Part shown: piece after piece, positions 34,414-45,000 of the stretch
Layout of the letters: each line of letters starts with the position of its first letter
Position numbering within the stretch: position 1 is the stretch's first letter
From: JAUHXS01 sp965213575
Lineage (GTDB): Bacteria > Bacteroidota > Bacteroidia > Chitinophagales > JAUHXS01
Length of the DNA: 52,982 nt
Assembly (NCBI GenBank): GCA_965213575.1
Contig: CBDBZN010000004.1
Span: forward strand, 1 to 52,982
Direction of reading: 5' to 3'
Notes under the pieces: generated by a model
Database searches by the model: none
Told to the model about the DNA's origin: nothing
The model's input: only the letters and a program-made list of their open reading frames with translations
Made by a program: the position numbers and the translations under genes

Positions 34414-37180
34414 GAAGTTAGCAAATAAAATGCTTCTCATAGGCTGGGATGCTGCAGACTGGAAAGTTATCCATCCTTTATTAGATGCAGGAGAAATGCC
34501 TGCACTGGAAAAACTGATCAATAATGGCGTAATGGGTAATCTCGCTACGCTTGAACCCCCTTTCTCTCCTATGTTATGGTCTTCCATTGCGACCGGGATG
34601 AGGCCCGATAAACATGGCATTTTAGGATTTACCGAACCCGACCCAAGCGGTGGTGGCGTAAGACCCGTATCCGGCACTTCTCGAAAAGTTAAGGCCGTTT
34701 GGAATATTTTAATGCAAAATAATTTTAAAACCAATGTAATTGGTTGGTGGCCAAGCCACCCGGCAGAACCGTTAAACGGTGTATGCATATCGAATTTTTA
34801 TCAACGCGCTAATTCTCCTATTGAAATACCTTGGAAAATGCTACCCGGAACTGTTTATCCATCTAAATTAGCTAAGACTTTTTCCGATTTAAGAGTACAT
34901 CCTGATGAATTAACAGCTGCACATATCTTGCCATTCATACCGAATGCAGAAAAAATTGATCAAAATAAAGATAAGAGTATCGGAATGTTATCTAAAATCA
35001 TTGCTGATTGTTCTTCCATCCATTCCGCTGCTACTTGGACAATGGAAAACACAGAGTGGGACTTTATGGCAGTATATTATGATGCTATTGATCATTTTGG
35101 GCATGGATTTATGAAGTTTCATCCACCTAAGTTGCCCGGTGTGCCTGATGAATCATATGAAAATTATAAGGAAGTTATCGTTAGCGGATATAAATATCAC
35201 GATATGATGTTAGATCGTTTAATGAAATTAGCCGGTAATGATACCACTATTATGTTAATTTCAGACCATGGATTTCACTCTGATCATCTCCGGCCATTAA
35301 CATTGCCTAAAGAGCCTGCTGCTCCTGCTTTTGAGCATCGGCCATATGGCATCTTTGCCATGATGGGCCCCAACATTAAGAAAGATGAGCGAATTTATGG
35401 AGCTACTTTGCTGGATATTGCGCCTACTATTTTAACCATGCATGGATTGCCTTATGGTGAGGATATGGATGGGAAACCTTTAGTTCAATCATTTATAGAA
35501 CCGGTATTACCTGAGCAAATCCCTTCATGGGAAGACATAAAAGGAGAAGACGGCACCCATCCTAAAGGGATTAAAGAAGACCCATATGCTGCTAAAGAAG
35601 CGATGGACCAGTTGATAGAATTAGGATATATCGAAGATCCGGGAGAGAATAAACAAGAAGCAGTTAAAAGAACTATCATTGAGTCAGAATATAATTTATC
35701 CAGAGTCTACACAGGCTCCAATCGACATGCCCTAGCAATTCCAATTTTAGAAAGGTTATATAAAGAAAATCCCGATGAAATTAGGTTTGCTCAAAGATTG
35801 GCAACCTGTTATCAGCAAGAGAATAGGATTAATGATTGTAAGAATATTATCAAGAAGATCAAGGTATTATTAGAAAAGAATGCAGAGAAAAATAAGCAGG
35901 AAAGGCTAAAAAAATTGGAGGAGGATGAAAGTATTAAGCAAGAAGAAAAAGAGAAGATTAAACAAAATATCAATAACAAAGTAAAAAAGGAGTTCCCGGG
36001 TATTTTGCTGTTAGAAGGCACCATATTTTTAAGTGAAAATAAATCCAAGAAAGCTTTGGAATTATTTAAGAAAGCAGAGAAAGTGGCTCCTAACCTCCCA
36101 AATTTATACCTTCACCTAGGAAGAGCTTATTCGCAAGTGAAGCAATATGATGACGCAGAAAGAGCATTTAATAAAGCACTAAACATTGATGGCGATAATG
36201 CTCAGGCTCATTATGGCTTGGGCGTTGCATTACTAAGAAAAGAAAAATATTTAGAAGCTGTTGACTCATTATTAAGCACGATAAGTTTGATATATCATTT
36301 TCCTTTTGCTCATTATCATTTAGGTGAAGCTTTAATTTCGTTAAAAGAATATGAGCATGCTGCTGAAGCATTTGAAGTGTGCCTTACCATGGCTCCTAAT
36401 ATCAGCAAAGCCCGAAATTGGTTGATTAAAATTTATGAAGAGTTTTTATCAAGCCCTGAAAAAGCAAAAGCAGTTGCGGAACGTCCTATCATAAAGCAAC
36501 AAAATGTAAAAAATAATACGGCTATAGAAAATGTAGAAACAGAAGAAGAAATTCTTAGTGAGAAAGCTACCGCTCATCGTACTGCTTTAAAAGAAAAAAG
36601 TGAGGGCGAAATAATCATTGTCTCCGGATTGCCGCGTTCAGGAACTTCCATGATGATGCAAATTTTAGACCGTGGTGGCGTTCCTATTTTTACTGATAAA
36701 CTTCGTAAAGCAGACGAAAGTAATCCAAAAGGTTATTACGAGCATGAAGCAGTTAAAGGATTAGCACGGGATAACAGCTGGCTGAAAGAAGCAAAAGGAA
36801 AAGCCGTTAAAGTGATTGCTCAATTACTTTTTAAATTGCCGGCTCGATACAATTACAAGATAATATTTATGCAGCGAGATATCCAAGAAATAGTCATATC
36901 TCAACAAAAAATGCTGCAAAAAAATGGTAAGAGAAAAGTTGATGAAAAAAATTATCCGCTTGGATTAGAGTTAGCTTTTAAAAATACTTTAGATAAAGTA
37001 AAAGTGTGGAATAATAGAAACTATAATGTGGAAGTACTTTTCATGCTTTATCCGGCAGTACTCGAAGACACTGCAAATAAAGTCAAAGAAATCAATAAAT
37101 TTCTTGGCATGGATTTGGATGAGAATGCTATGGAAATGGCAGTTGATGCTTCCTTATATCGCAATAAAATACCTGTATAA
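34406..37180 (+). CDS. Fusion of AP-superfamily phosphodiesterase, TPR and sulfotransferase-like domains
   Basis: The 924-aa protein has three parts. Residues about 8-360 are an alkaline-phosphatase-superfamily phosphodiesterase: metal Asp in LIGWDAADW, a nucleophile Ser/Thr region in FSPMLWSSIATG, and metal ligands in YDAIDHFGHGF and ISDHGFHSDH. A charged coiled coil (about 480-525) and TPR units (about 535-665, YLHLGRAYSQVKQYDDAERA) follow. Residues about 735-924 look like a PAPS-dependent sulfotransferase, with PSB loop SGLPRSGTSMM and FMQRDIQEIVISQQ. No signal peptide is seen. A sulfated or phosphorylated glycan or lipid substrate is inference. The small coupled gene upstream supports operon expression. 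Confidence 0.85.
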   Translation: MGKKLANKMLLIGWDAADWKVIHPLLDAGEMPALEKLINNGVMGNLATLEPPFSPMLWSSIATGMRPDKHGILGFTEPDPSGGGVRPVSGTSRKVKAVWNILMQNNFKTNVIGWWPSHPAEPLNGVCISNFYQRANSPIEIPWKMLPGTVYPSKLAKTFSDLRVHPDELTAAHILPFIPNAEKIDQNKDKSIGMLSKIIADCSSIHSAATWTMENTEWDFMAVYYDAIDHFGHGFMKFHPPKLPGVPDESYENYKEVIVSGYKYHDMMLDRLMKLAGNDTTIMLISDHGFHSDHLRPLTLPKEPAAPAFEHRPYGIFAMMGPNIKKDERIYGATLLDIAPTILTMHGLPYGEDMDGKPLVQSFIEPVLPEQIPSWEDIKGEDGTHPKGIKEDPYAAKEAMDQLIELGYIEDPGENKQEAVKRTIIESEYNLSRVYTGSNRHALAIPILERLYKENPDEIRFAQRLATCYQQENRINDCKNIIKKIKVLLEKNAEKNKQERLKKLEEDESIKQEEKEKIKQNINNKVKKEFPGILLLEGTIFLSENKSKKALELFKKAEKVAPNLPNLYLHLGRAYSQVKQYDDAERAFNKALNIDGDNAQAHYGLGVALLRKEKYLEAVDSLLSTISLIYHFPFAHYHLGEALISLKEYEHAAEAFEVCLTMAPNISKARNWLIKIYEEFLSSPEKAKAVAERPIIKQQNVKNNTAIENVETEEEILSEKATAHRTALKEKSEGEIIIVSGLPRSGTSMMMQILDRGGVPIFTDKLRKADESNPKGYYEHEAVKGLARDNSWLKEAKGKAVKVIAQLLFKLPARYNYKIIFMQRDIQEIVISQQKMLQKNGKRKVDEKNYPLGLELAFKNTLDKVKVWNNRNYNVEVLFMLYPAVLEDTANKVKEINKFLGMDLDENAMEMAVDASLYRNKIPV

Positions 37181-37228
37181 GAAAGATATATAAAAAAATA
37201 ATTATCTTTAAGTCATAATTTATTAGCT

Positions 37229-39970
37229 ATGAACAAAAAAAATAACCTAAAAGAAGCTTTAAAGAAATATTCGTTAATGACAGGAGGCCTGATAGGACTT
37301 ACCACCGTTTCAAATGCAGACATTATTTATACTAATATTGATCCTGATACCACTTTTAATACTGATGGAGGGTCATTCGATCTAGATTTAAATAATGATG
37401 GGACGGTAGATTTTAATATTAACATCCTTACCCGTTCTAATACTTTTAACGGCACTGCTTTCATTTTTACTAATAAAATTTCGTTACTTCCTGCTACTAA
37501 TAATGCTGTAGTAGGTGAAACTAGCATTGCTTATAGATTAGACAAAGGTTATTTAATCAATTCCGGAAATCCATGGAGCAACTTAGATCCAATAATATAT
37601 TCGGTGCTTAGTTCATCTTTCGGTACGCCTAATCGTATTACAAAAGGAGAATGGGGCGGAGCTGTAGATAAATATTTAGGCCTATCAATTGTAGTCGGAG
37701 CTGATACCTATTATGGTTGGGCTAGACTAGATGTGGGTTCTAATGCCGAATTTTTTACAGTAAAAGGTTATGCCTTTGAAAATATACCTAATCGCCGTAT
37801 TGGAGCAGGAGATATCCAAACACTTGTTGCTACAGATGTTTTAGTAGCGGATATTGCCAATAATGGAAATGGTAGCGACTTACAAGTAGGATTTAATGAG
37901 CCGACAAATTTAGATAGTGTTGATAATTATCGAGTATTGGTTGTAAAAGCATCTGATGTTGCAGGTTTTGATCTGGATTCTGCGGAAGCAGTTGCACCAG
38001 ACAATTATACAGTGGTAGATAGACAAGCTCCGGGCAATCAACAAACTGTTGTTTTAAGTGACTCTGCTACTGATATAGATGGCGATACCATAACTGTAGG
38101 AGTAGCGTATAACGTTTTCGTCTTAACTATAGCAGATGGAGTCAAAACTAACATTCCTAAATTAAGTAGCCCATCTCAAGAGATAACGTTAACTATTCCA
38201 ATAGTTCCGGTTGATAGTTTAACGGCAAATGATATAGATAACAATAATAATGGTAGTGATATAGAAATTTCTTTTACAGAAGAAGCGGATACAGCAGTCA
38301 TCGAAGAATTTAGAGTTATAGTTGTTAAATCATCAGACACTGCTACTTTTGATTTAAATGAAGCTAATGCTGTAGTTCCTGAAAACTATACAATAATAGA
38401 AAAAATGGGTGATACGCATACAGATACTTTACCGGCTGATGCAAAAGATAAAGACGGTGACTTAATTACTAAAAACACACCTTATAGCTTGTATGTATTA
38501 ACGGTAGGTAATGCTGGGGCAACCGGAAATGCATTATCCGATCATGTAGAGATTATATTGACTGATTCAACAGCGCGAGTAACTGACTTATTTGTTGCTG
38601 ATACTAGTAATAATGGAAATGGAAGTGACCTTTTTGTTTCATTTGATGATCCTGCTGATACTTCTACCGTGGGAGAATATCATATAATTGTAGTAAAATC
38701 GGAAAATGTAGAAACCTTTACCTTAGATGATGCCAATAACTTACCTGCTGATAGATATACAGTAGCACCACTTACCGGGGATGGATTTGCTGGCACACTG
38801 CCTGCAGATGCTAGAGATGCTGATGGAAATTTTATTTCTACTGATGTATCCTATAATGTATTTATATTGACTCAAGCAGATAGCCTAGATGCTTTTACAA
38901 ATATTTTAACAGGGCCTTCAGACAGTATTACATTAAGTCCTATTTTATCAACTTTACCGGCAACCAATATTGTAGCTGCTGATAGCAGTGATAATGGGGA
39001 TGGATCTGATTTATTTGTAGCCTTCGATGACCCTGCTGATACTTCTACCGTTGGAGAATATCAAATAATTGTTGTAAAGTCAGAAAATGCCGGTAGTTTT
39101 AATCTTAATGATGCAAACAATTTATCTGCTGACCGATATACCATAGCTCCACTTACAGGAAACGGATTTTCAGGAACATTACCTACGGATGCTAAAGATG
39201 CAGAAGGAGATTTTATAGAAAATGATGTTGCATATAATGTATTTATATTAACCATAGCTGATAGTATGGGAGTTTCTGGAAGTGCTTTATCTGATCCTTC
39301 AGATACTATAACTTTAACTTTTTTACCTATAGCTACTCTTCCGGTAACCAATATTATGGTAGCTGATACAGCAGATAATGGAAATGGAACAGATTTGTTC
39401 ATTTCATTTAATGATCCTGCTGATACCTCCACCGTAGGAGAATATCGAATTTTTGTAGTAAAAGCCAGTGACGCATCGGACTTTGATGTGGAGAAGGCAA
39501 ACAGTTTACCGCCAAGTGTATATAAAACAGTTCCACTTACAGGAGATGGTTTTGAAGGTGTATTAGATAATACTTCAGTAGATTCGGAAGGAGAATTGAT
39601 CGTTAATAATGTACCTTATAAAGTATTTGTGCTAACAGTAGCAGATGGTGATGAAGCTACGGATAATGTTTTATCAAACCCTTCTGAGACTATTACACTT
39701 ACTATGGAAGTTGGTATTTCTTTAATATCTTCTAATGAAGATTTAAATATTATAGTTGATGATAGAAATATTATCATTAATATAAATAACACTGATTTTA
39801 ATAAGCTACAAGCTAGAATTTATAATATTTCGGGTCAATTATTAGCTGAAAAATCTAATGTTTCAACAAACGTTATTCGCTTTTCTAAGAATAACCTAAA
39901 CGAACAAATTATTTTAATATCTATTAATATTGATGGACAATCTTATTCGCAAAAAGTATTTTTAAAATAA
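37229..39970 (+). CDS. T9SS-secreted protein with five 121-residue tandem repeats
   Basis: The 913-aa product begins with a basic N-terminus and hydrophobic run (MTGGLIGLTTVSNADI) that looks like an export signal, then a domain of about 170 aa rich in DLDLNNDGTVDFN-type Asp/Asn loops. Five tandem repeats of about 120 residues follow (DNA about 37831-39710), sharing NGNGSDLFVSFDDP, DTSTVGEY and YNVFILT. Repeats 3-5 are most alike. A C-terminal type A sorting domain ends the protein (ARIYNISGQLL, ending in KVFLK). The repeats do not match a family I can name; they resemble fibronectin-like beta modules in size. It starts 48 bp after the fusion gene. Confidence 0.85.
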   Translation: MNKKNNLKEALKKYSLMTGGLIGLTTVSNADIIYTNIDPDTTFNTDGGSFDLDLNNDGTVDFNINILTRSNTFNGTAFIFTNKISLLPATNNAVVGETSIAYRLDKGYLINSGNPWSNLDPIIYSVLSSSFGTPNRITKGEWGGAVDKYLGLSIVVGADTYYGWARLDVGSNAEFFTVKGYAFENIPNRRIGAGDIQTLVATDVLVADIANNGNGSDLQVGFNEPTNLDSVDNYRVLVVKASDVAGFDLDSAEAVAPDNYTVVDRQAPGNQQTVVLSDSATDIDGDTITVGVAYNVFVLTIADGVKTNIPKLSSPSQEITLTIPIVPVDSLTANDIDNNNNGSDIEISFTEEADTAVIEEFRVIVVKSSDTATFDLNEANAVVPENYTIIEKMGDTHTDTLPADAKDKDGDLITKNTPYSLYVLTVGNAGATGNALSDHVEIILTDSTARVTDLFVADTSNNGNGSDLFVSFDDPADTSTVGEYHIIVVKSENVETFTLDDANNLPADRYTVAPLTGDGFAGTLPADARDADGNFISTDVSYNVFILTQADSLDAFTNILTGPSDSITLSPILSTLPATNIVAADSSDNGDGSDLFVAFDDPADTSTVGEYQIIVVKSENAGSFNLNDANNLSADRYTIAPLTGNGFSGTLPTDAKDAEGDFIENDVAYNVFILTIADSMGVSGSALSDPSDTITLTFLPIATLPVTNIMVADTADNGNGTDLFISFNDPADTSTVGEYRIFVVKASDASDFDVEKANSLPPSVYKTVPLTGDGFEGVLDNTSVDSEGELIVNNVPYKVFVLTVADGDEATDNVLSNPSETITLTMEVGISLISSNEDLNIIVDDRNIIININNTDFNKLQARIYNISGQLLAEKSNVSTNVIRFSKNNLNEQIILISINIDGQSYSQKVFLK

Positions 39971-39979
39971 TATTCTTAC

Positions 39980-40015
39980 ATTCATATAGAGCTACAATAT
40001 TAGCTCTATATGAAT
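39980..40015. promoter_or_regulatory. Perfect 15-bp palindromic hairpin at a gene junction
   Basis: ATTCATATAGAGCTA (39980-39994) and TAGCTCTATATGAAT (40001-40015) are exact reverse complements with loop CAATAT. The hairpin follows the repeat-protein stop by 9 bp and covers the ATG at 40010. It could terminate the upstream transcript (no U-tract is seen) or fold over the start of the next gene. Confidence 0.6.
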
Positions 40016-41662
40016 GATATGATGTACAGATATTTCATTTTTTCTTTTACATTGTTTGTTTCTTTTATTAGTGTTTTAGCACAAGAAACTTATATCCCGT
40101 TACATACTTACAGTTATCATTTATTAGATAGAAGGGAAATACTTTCAGGGAATATTTCAAGTAATTTTCATACTTCTTTAAAGCCATATTCAAGAAAAGA
40201 TGTGGCTGAGGAGCAAAATTTATTTAATACCGGAGAATTCGATACTCCTAAGCAAATATATAATACGCTGTATTTAAAACGGGAGGCCGATTTAATTGAT
40301 TCAGATTCTTCCATGTCACAACGTTCTATTATCAGTCAAATTTATAAGGATCAACATGCATTTATTGAGATTGATAAACCGGATTTTTTTCTAATATTAA
40401 ATCCTGTTTTATATCTTCAAATAGGGAAAGAAAACAATAATAACTCTTTAAAATATATTAATACGAGAGGTTTAGAGTTAAGAGGAAGCATCGATGAAAA
40501 AATAGGATATTATGCATTTGTCGGTGAAAATCAAGCTGTTTTTCCTGAGTATGTAGCAGAGCGAATAGAACGCGATCAGGCTGTTCCCGGACAAGGATTT
40601 TATAAAAGTTTTAAAACCGATGGATATGACTTTTTTACAGCTAGAGGATATATTACCTTTCCAATATCTAAACATATAAGGCTTCAGTTCGGGCATGATA
40701 AAACTTTTATAGGTAATGGCTATAGATCTCTTATTTTGTCAGATTTTTCTAATAATTATTTATTCTTAAAATTTAACACCAAAATTTGGCGATTTAATTA
40801 CCAGAACCTTTACACTTCTTTGGTGAGGAATTATGACCGTGGAGGCGACCGGAGACTACCGGTAAAATACATGTCGCTACATCATTTAAGTATCAATCTT
40901 ACTAATTGGCTAAACTTAGGCATGTTTGAAAGCATTGTTTCAGGCCAATTGGATGCCAATTATTTAAATCCGATTATTTTTTATCGTGCTATAGAACAAA
41001 ACTTAGGAAGTCCTGATAATGCTTTATTAGGATTTGAATACAAAGCAAATTTTTTGAAGCATTTCTCTCATTATGGCCAATTAGTAGTTGACGAATTTAA
41101 TTTTAATAATTTTCGCGATTCTTCAGGCTGGTGGGGAAATAAATATGGATTTCAGTTTGGGTTAAAATATATTGATGTAGCCGGTATCAACAATTTGGAT
41201 ATGCAATTGGAGTATAATATTGTGAGGCCTTATACTTATACTTTCAGAGATTCATCAGCAGATTATACTCATTATAATCAGCAACTAGCTCATCCTTTTG
41301 GAGCAAATTTTCAAGAATATATATGTATATTAAAGTATCAAATAGCTCCTAAAATTTTAGTAACTGGTAAAGCTATTATAGCAGAAAAAGGAATAGATAC
41401 TGCTGATGCTACTAATTGGGGCGGTAATATATTTTTGCCATATACGACTAGAGAATCAGAATATAATAATCAAATAGGGCAAGGAGTTAAACAAAACATA
41501 TTTATAGCAGATCTAACAGCCTCTTATCAATGGAAACATAATATGTTCTTTGAGCTTCGGTATATAAGAAGAAATGAAAAAATAAATGTAAAACAATCAG
41601 CTACAAATTTTGTAGCGCTGGCGTTCAGGATGAATATTGCTCAATGGGATATGAGCTACTAA
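40010..41662 (+). CDS. Putative outer-membrane beta-barrel protein (Wzi-like capsule assembly family)
   Basis: It has a signal peptide after the starting MNDMMYRYFIFSFTLF, cleaved near SVLAQ, then 520 residues of alternating beta strands with many aromatic residues. The opening ETYIPLHTYSYHLLDR and the central LQFGHDKTFIGNGYRSLILS resemble the Wzi-like capsule-anchoring barrel family, but only weakly. ATG 40010 lies in a hairpin; ATGs at 40019 and 40022 (MMYRYF) are equally good starts. It may help hold surface polysaccharide. It is convergent with the MerR gene and overlaps its 3' end by 4 bp. Confidence 0.6.
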   Translation: MNDMMYRYFIFSFTLFVSFISVLAQETYIPLHTYSYHLLDRREILSGNISSNFHTSLKPYSRKDVAEEQNLFNTGEFDTPKQIYNTLYLKREADLIDSDSSMSQRSIISQIYKDQHAFIEIDKPDFFLILNPVLYLQIGKENNNNSLKYINTRGLELRGSIDEKIGYYAFVGENQAVFPEYVAERIERDQAVPGQGFYKSFKTDGYDFFTARGYITFPISKHIRLQFGHDKTFIGNGYRSLILSDFSNNYLFLKFNTKIWRFNYQNLYTSLVRNYDRGGDRRLPVKYMSLHHLSINLTNWLNLGMFESIVSGQLDANYLNPIIFYRAIEQNLGSPDNALLGFEYKANFLKHFSHYGQLVVDEFNFNNFRDSSGWWGNKYGFQFGLKYIDVAGINNLDMQLEYNIVRPYTYTFRDSSADYTHYNQQLAHPFGANFQEYICILKYQIAPKILVTGKAIIAEKGIDTADATNWGGNIFLPYTTRESEYNNQIGQGVKQNIFIADLTASYQWKHNMFFELRYIRRNEKINVKQSATNFVALAFRMNIAQWDMSY

Positions 41663-42003
41663 AGATTTGATTGTAAATCTGTTAAAAAAGTTTTAATTTC
41701 TTTCAAAGAGCTTATTAATATTGATTTATAATTATCTTCTGCTTGAGAATTGCCTGAAGTCTGTAACTTCTTTTTTGCCCCTTCCAGGGTGTAACCCTCT
41801 ACTTTTACGTATTGATATATCTTTTTAAGATTCTCTACATCAGCGGGAGTAAATAATCGATTGCCCTTCCGATTTTTTTTAGGTTTTAATATATCAAATT
41901 CGTTTTCCCAAAATCTAATGAGAGAAACAGAAACCCTAAACATTTTTGCTACTTCCCCAATAGGATAGTACATTTTTTTTATTTCCGGTTCTTTATAAGG
42001 CAT
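41659..42003 (-). CDS. MerR family transcriptional regulator
   Basis: It is a 114-aa protein with a MerR winged helix: YYPIGEVAKMFRVSVSLIRF, WENEFDILKPKKNRKGNRLF and the wing region VKVEGYTLEGAKKKL. The C-terminal part is short and lacks metal-binding cysteines, so its ligand is not a metal of the MerR/CueR type, or it binds DNA without a ligand. This small type is common next to Bacteroidota surface genes. It ends 4 bp inside the convergent barrel gene and starts 1 bp downstream of the PorE-like gene. Confidence 0.88.
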   Translation of the reverse strand: MPYKEPEIKKMYYPIGEVAKMFRVSVSLIRFWENEFDILKPKKNRKGNRLFTPADVENLKKIYQYVKVEGYTLEGAKKKLQTSGNSQAEDNYKSILISSLKEIKTFLTDLQSNL

Positions 42004-42004
42004 G

Positions 42005-45000
42005 TTAGTTACGCTCCTTAATAGTTATCTCTACACGTCGATTTTGGCTTCTTCCAAATTCACTGTCATTCCCTCTTAAAGGCTGAGAACTGCTATAGCC
42101 TTTGGTAAATAATCTTGTCTTATCAATATCTTTTTTTATTAAATATGATTGAACTGCCTTAGCTCTTTTTTCAGATAGAACTAAATTATCCTTTTCTGAA
42201 CCTACATTATCTGTATGGCCCGCAATTTCAATAGTAATATCAGAATTGTCACGTAATTGCTTAACAAGCTTATCCAGCTCTATATAAGATTCTGAAAGCA
42301 GGTTATATTTTCCTGTTTCAAACAAAATATTATTTAAAGTGAACTTTGCACCAACTTCTGCTTTAGATAATGCTAAGTGTTTGGTTTTGTAATTTTTAGG
42401 CAATGCTTTAAAACTATGCATCTCCCCTGTTTCTATATCTTTCGAACTTGAAGATGCCACTATCTCCTTATCATTATTTACTAAAAGCATTTCTGTGAAT
42501 AAATTATCAATATACTCATCTAACCTATCTAAGTAATCATCTTTATTAGGTTCTTGCACCTCAACAAAATAGTCTTTACCTTCTACTAAATTTTCAAATT
42601 TAAATTCTCCTTTTGCATTAGTTTTAGTAGAGTCTATTCTATTTTCAGGAGCATCAAAGAGATACACGTCTAGCCCTTTAACTCCAAAGGCAGGATATTC
42701 TGCATCTACTACTCTTCCAATAATTTCAGCCTCTCCTTTAAATTCAAATAAATCAGGATTATCAATGTCTATCAAAGCAACACTATTGATAGCCGTATTT
42801 AAATCACTGAACTTAAAATCTTCATCATTATACTGATATCCTTTTTTTAATATATTATTGTTTTTATCTGTCAAATAAACATCTGCGTAAGTATTTGCCC
42901 CTACCTTATCAATTTTTACAGAATAATTTTCGTTAGGTGGAAGGTCGTTGAATTCATATCTTCCTAAAATATCTGTTCCAGTAGAATCAATTATTACGTT
43001 ATTAGAATTCAATAGATAAACCTTTGCAACATCCATATTTTCTAATAAAACAATACCGGAAATATTGACCAATTCTAACATTGCTGAATCATGCTTGGCT
43101 AGTAAAGCTATAGAACTCTGCATGAGTGGAACTCCTTTAAAACTAGATATATCTCCAGTTTCTTCTTCTGTTTTGGCTGATTTTATAGTAATCCCTTCAT
43201 CATCTACCATCATCATTTCAGCCATTAAAGATTGGATATGATCATCTAGCTTAACCAAATAATCATCATTATTTTCCGGAAGATTTTTAAAATCAAATTT
43301 TCCTTCTTCGTCTGTAGTAGTAGAATCAACTACCTGATCGTCTTTTTCTAAAAATACTTTAACGTTACTTACAGCATCAATAGGCTCATTTTTATCTTTA
43401 ATTTTACCGTAAATACTAACTTTTCCTTTTTCTGCTTTTAATTTTGGATTATTAAAATCAAGTAGAAATATACCATTCCTTTCTTCCGGCAGTTCTACGA
43501 ACTTATATGCTGTAGGACTTGCTTTGATCGTTTTCTTTAAAATTTTCCTTGTATAATCGGTAATTAAAATATCAGCGTTAAAATCTTCTTCTATATCTTC
43601 AATTCTAACAGAATAATCATCAGCTTTAGAAAGATCCTTAAATTTAAATTTTCCATTATTATCAGTAAAAGTATTTTCAATAATTTCTCCATGCATATCA
43701 ACTAATGATACTTTTGCCTTTTCTAAAGGTTTATTGGTAGGAGTAGTTAGTTTACCCATTATCGTAAGCAACAGTGTATTATCTTTTAGATTTATTACAT
43801 TATCTGTATATGGAGTGAAGTAGATATTATCACAACAGGTTTGTTGGCCATTATTTTGAGATGCTCGATTAGAAGTGAGAAATATTGTTTTTCTGTCTGT
43901 ACTAATATTTAAATAATAGTCATCAGCTGAACTGTTAATTGGAAGGCCTAAGTTGATCACTTTTTCCCATGTATTATTTTTTAGATCTCCGTTAATACCA
44001 AATATATCAAACTCTCCCACTCCCCAATGCCCGTTAGAGCTAAAATATAATGTAGCAGTAGAAACATCATAAAATGGAGACCCTTCATCCCAAAGCGTAT
44101 TAACTTCTTTTCCCAAGTTGACCGGACTGGAAAATCTCCCTTTATCATCAACGACAGAATACCATAAGTCATAACCACCCACACTCCCGTCTATATCAGA
44201 GCTGAAAATTAAATACTCATTTGAATCTTGGGGATAAGATACTAACACAGGATGTTTAGTAGAATAATTGATTGTATTGATCTTACCGATTCGTTTTGGT
44301 TTAGACCATTCACCTTTTTTCAAATCACTATACTGAATTTCACATATTCTGCCGTAAGTACGATCATCTTCACATACAGTATAATATATTCTCTCTCCGT
44401 TCTTTGAGAAAGCAGGATTCCCAATATGATTACCCGGATCGTCCACTGGTGTGACTTCAAATAATTCTCTTTTTTGAAAAGTATTATCTACTTTCTTAGA
44501 AGTATATATCCTGTTAACAAAAATAGAATCTGGATCATCAAGGTCCACTCCCTTAACCATATCTACACCGGTAAAATACAAGGTGCCGTTGCTATCTTGA
44601 ATTGCAGCGAAGTCGTCTCTTTGGTCTTCATTAACGTCATGGCCGGCATAAAATATATCAATAATTCGTGGCGATTCTGAAAGATCCCTAGCTATTTTAT
44701 TACCTTGAATTTCATTATTTGCTAGGCTCAAGTAAGGATCGGATTCCTGGTAGTTTTCTTTGAACTCTTTAAAAAGATTATCAGCTAAATCATAATTGCC
44801 TTCAATTTTATACATTTTGGCAAGCCAAAATTTAGCTAACGGATATTTTTTATTGGCATTTTCCGATACTAGCTTATAATGAGGTTTTGCTTGTGAATAA
44901 TGGCGGGTTATTCTGTAAGATTCTGCAAGCTTATACTGCACATCTACATCATCAGGTGCAAGAGCTACTACTTTGGCATAAAATCTAGCTGCATCATTAT

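Noticed and set aside
37831..39710. A CRISPR array or satellite DNA
   Set aside because: The period is about 363 bp in one intact coding frame, so these are protein repeats.
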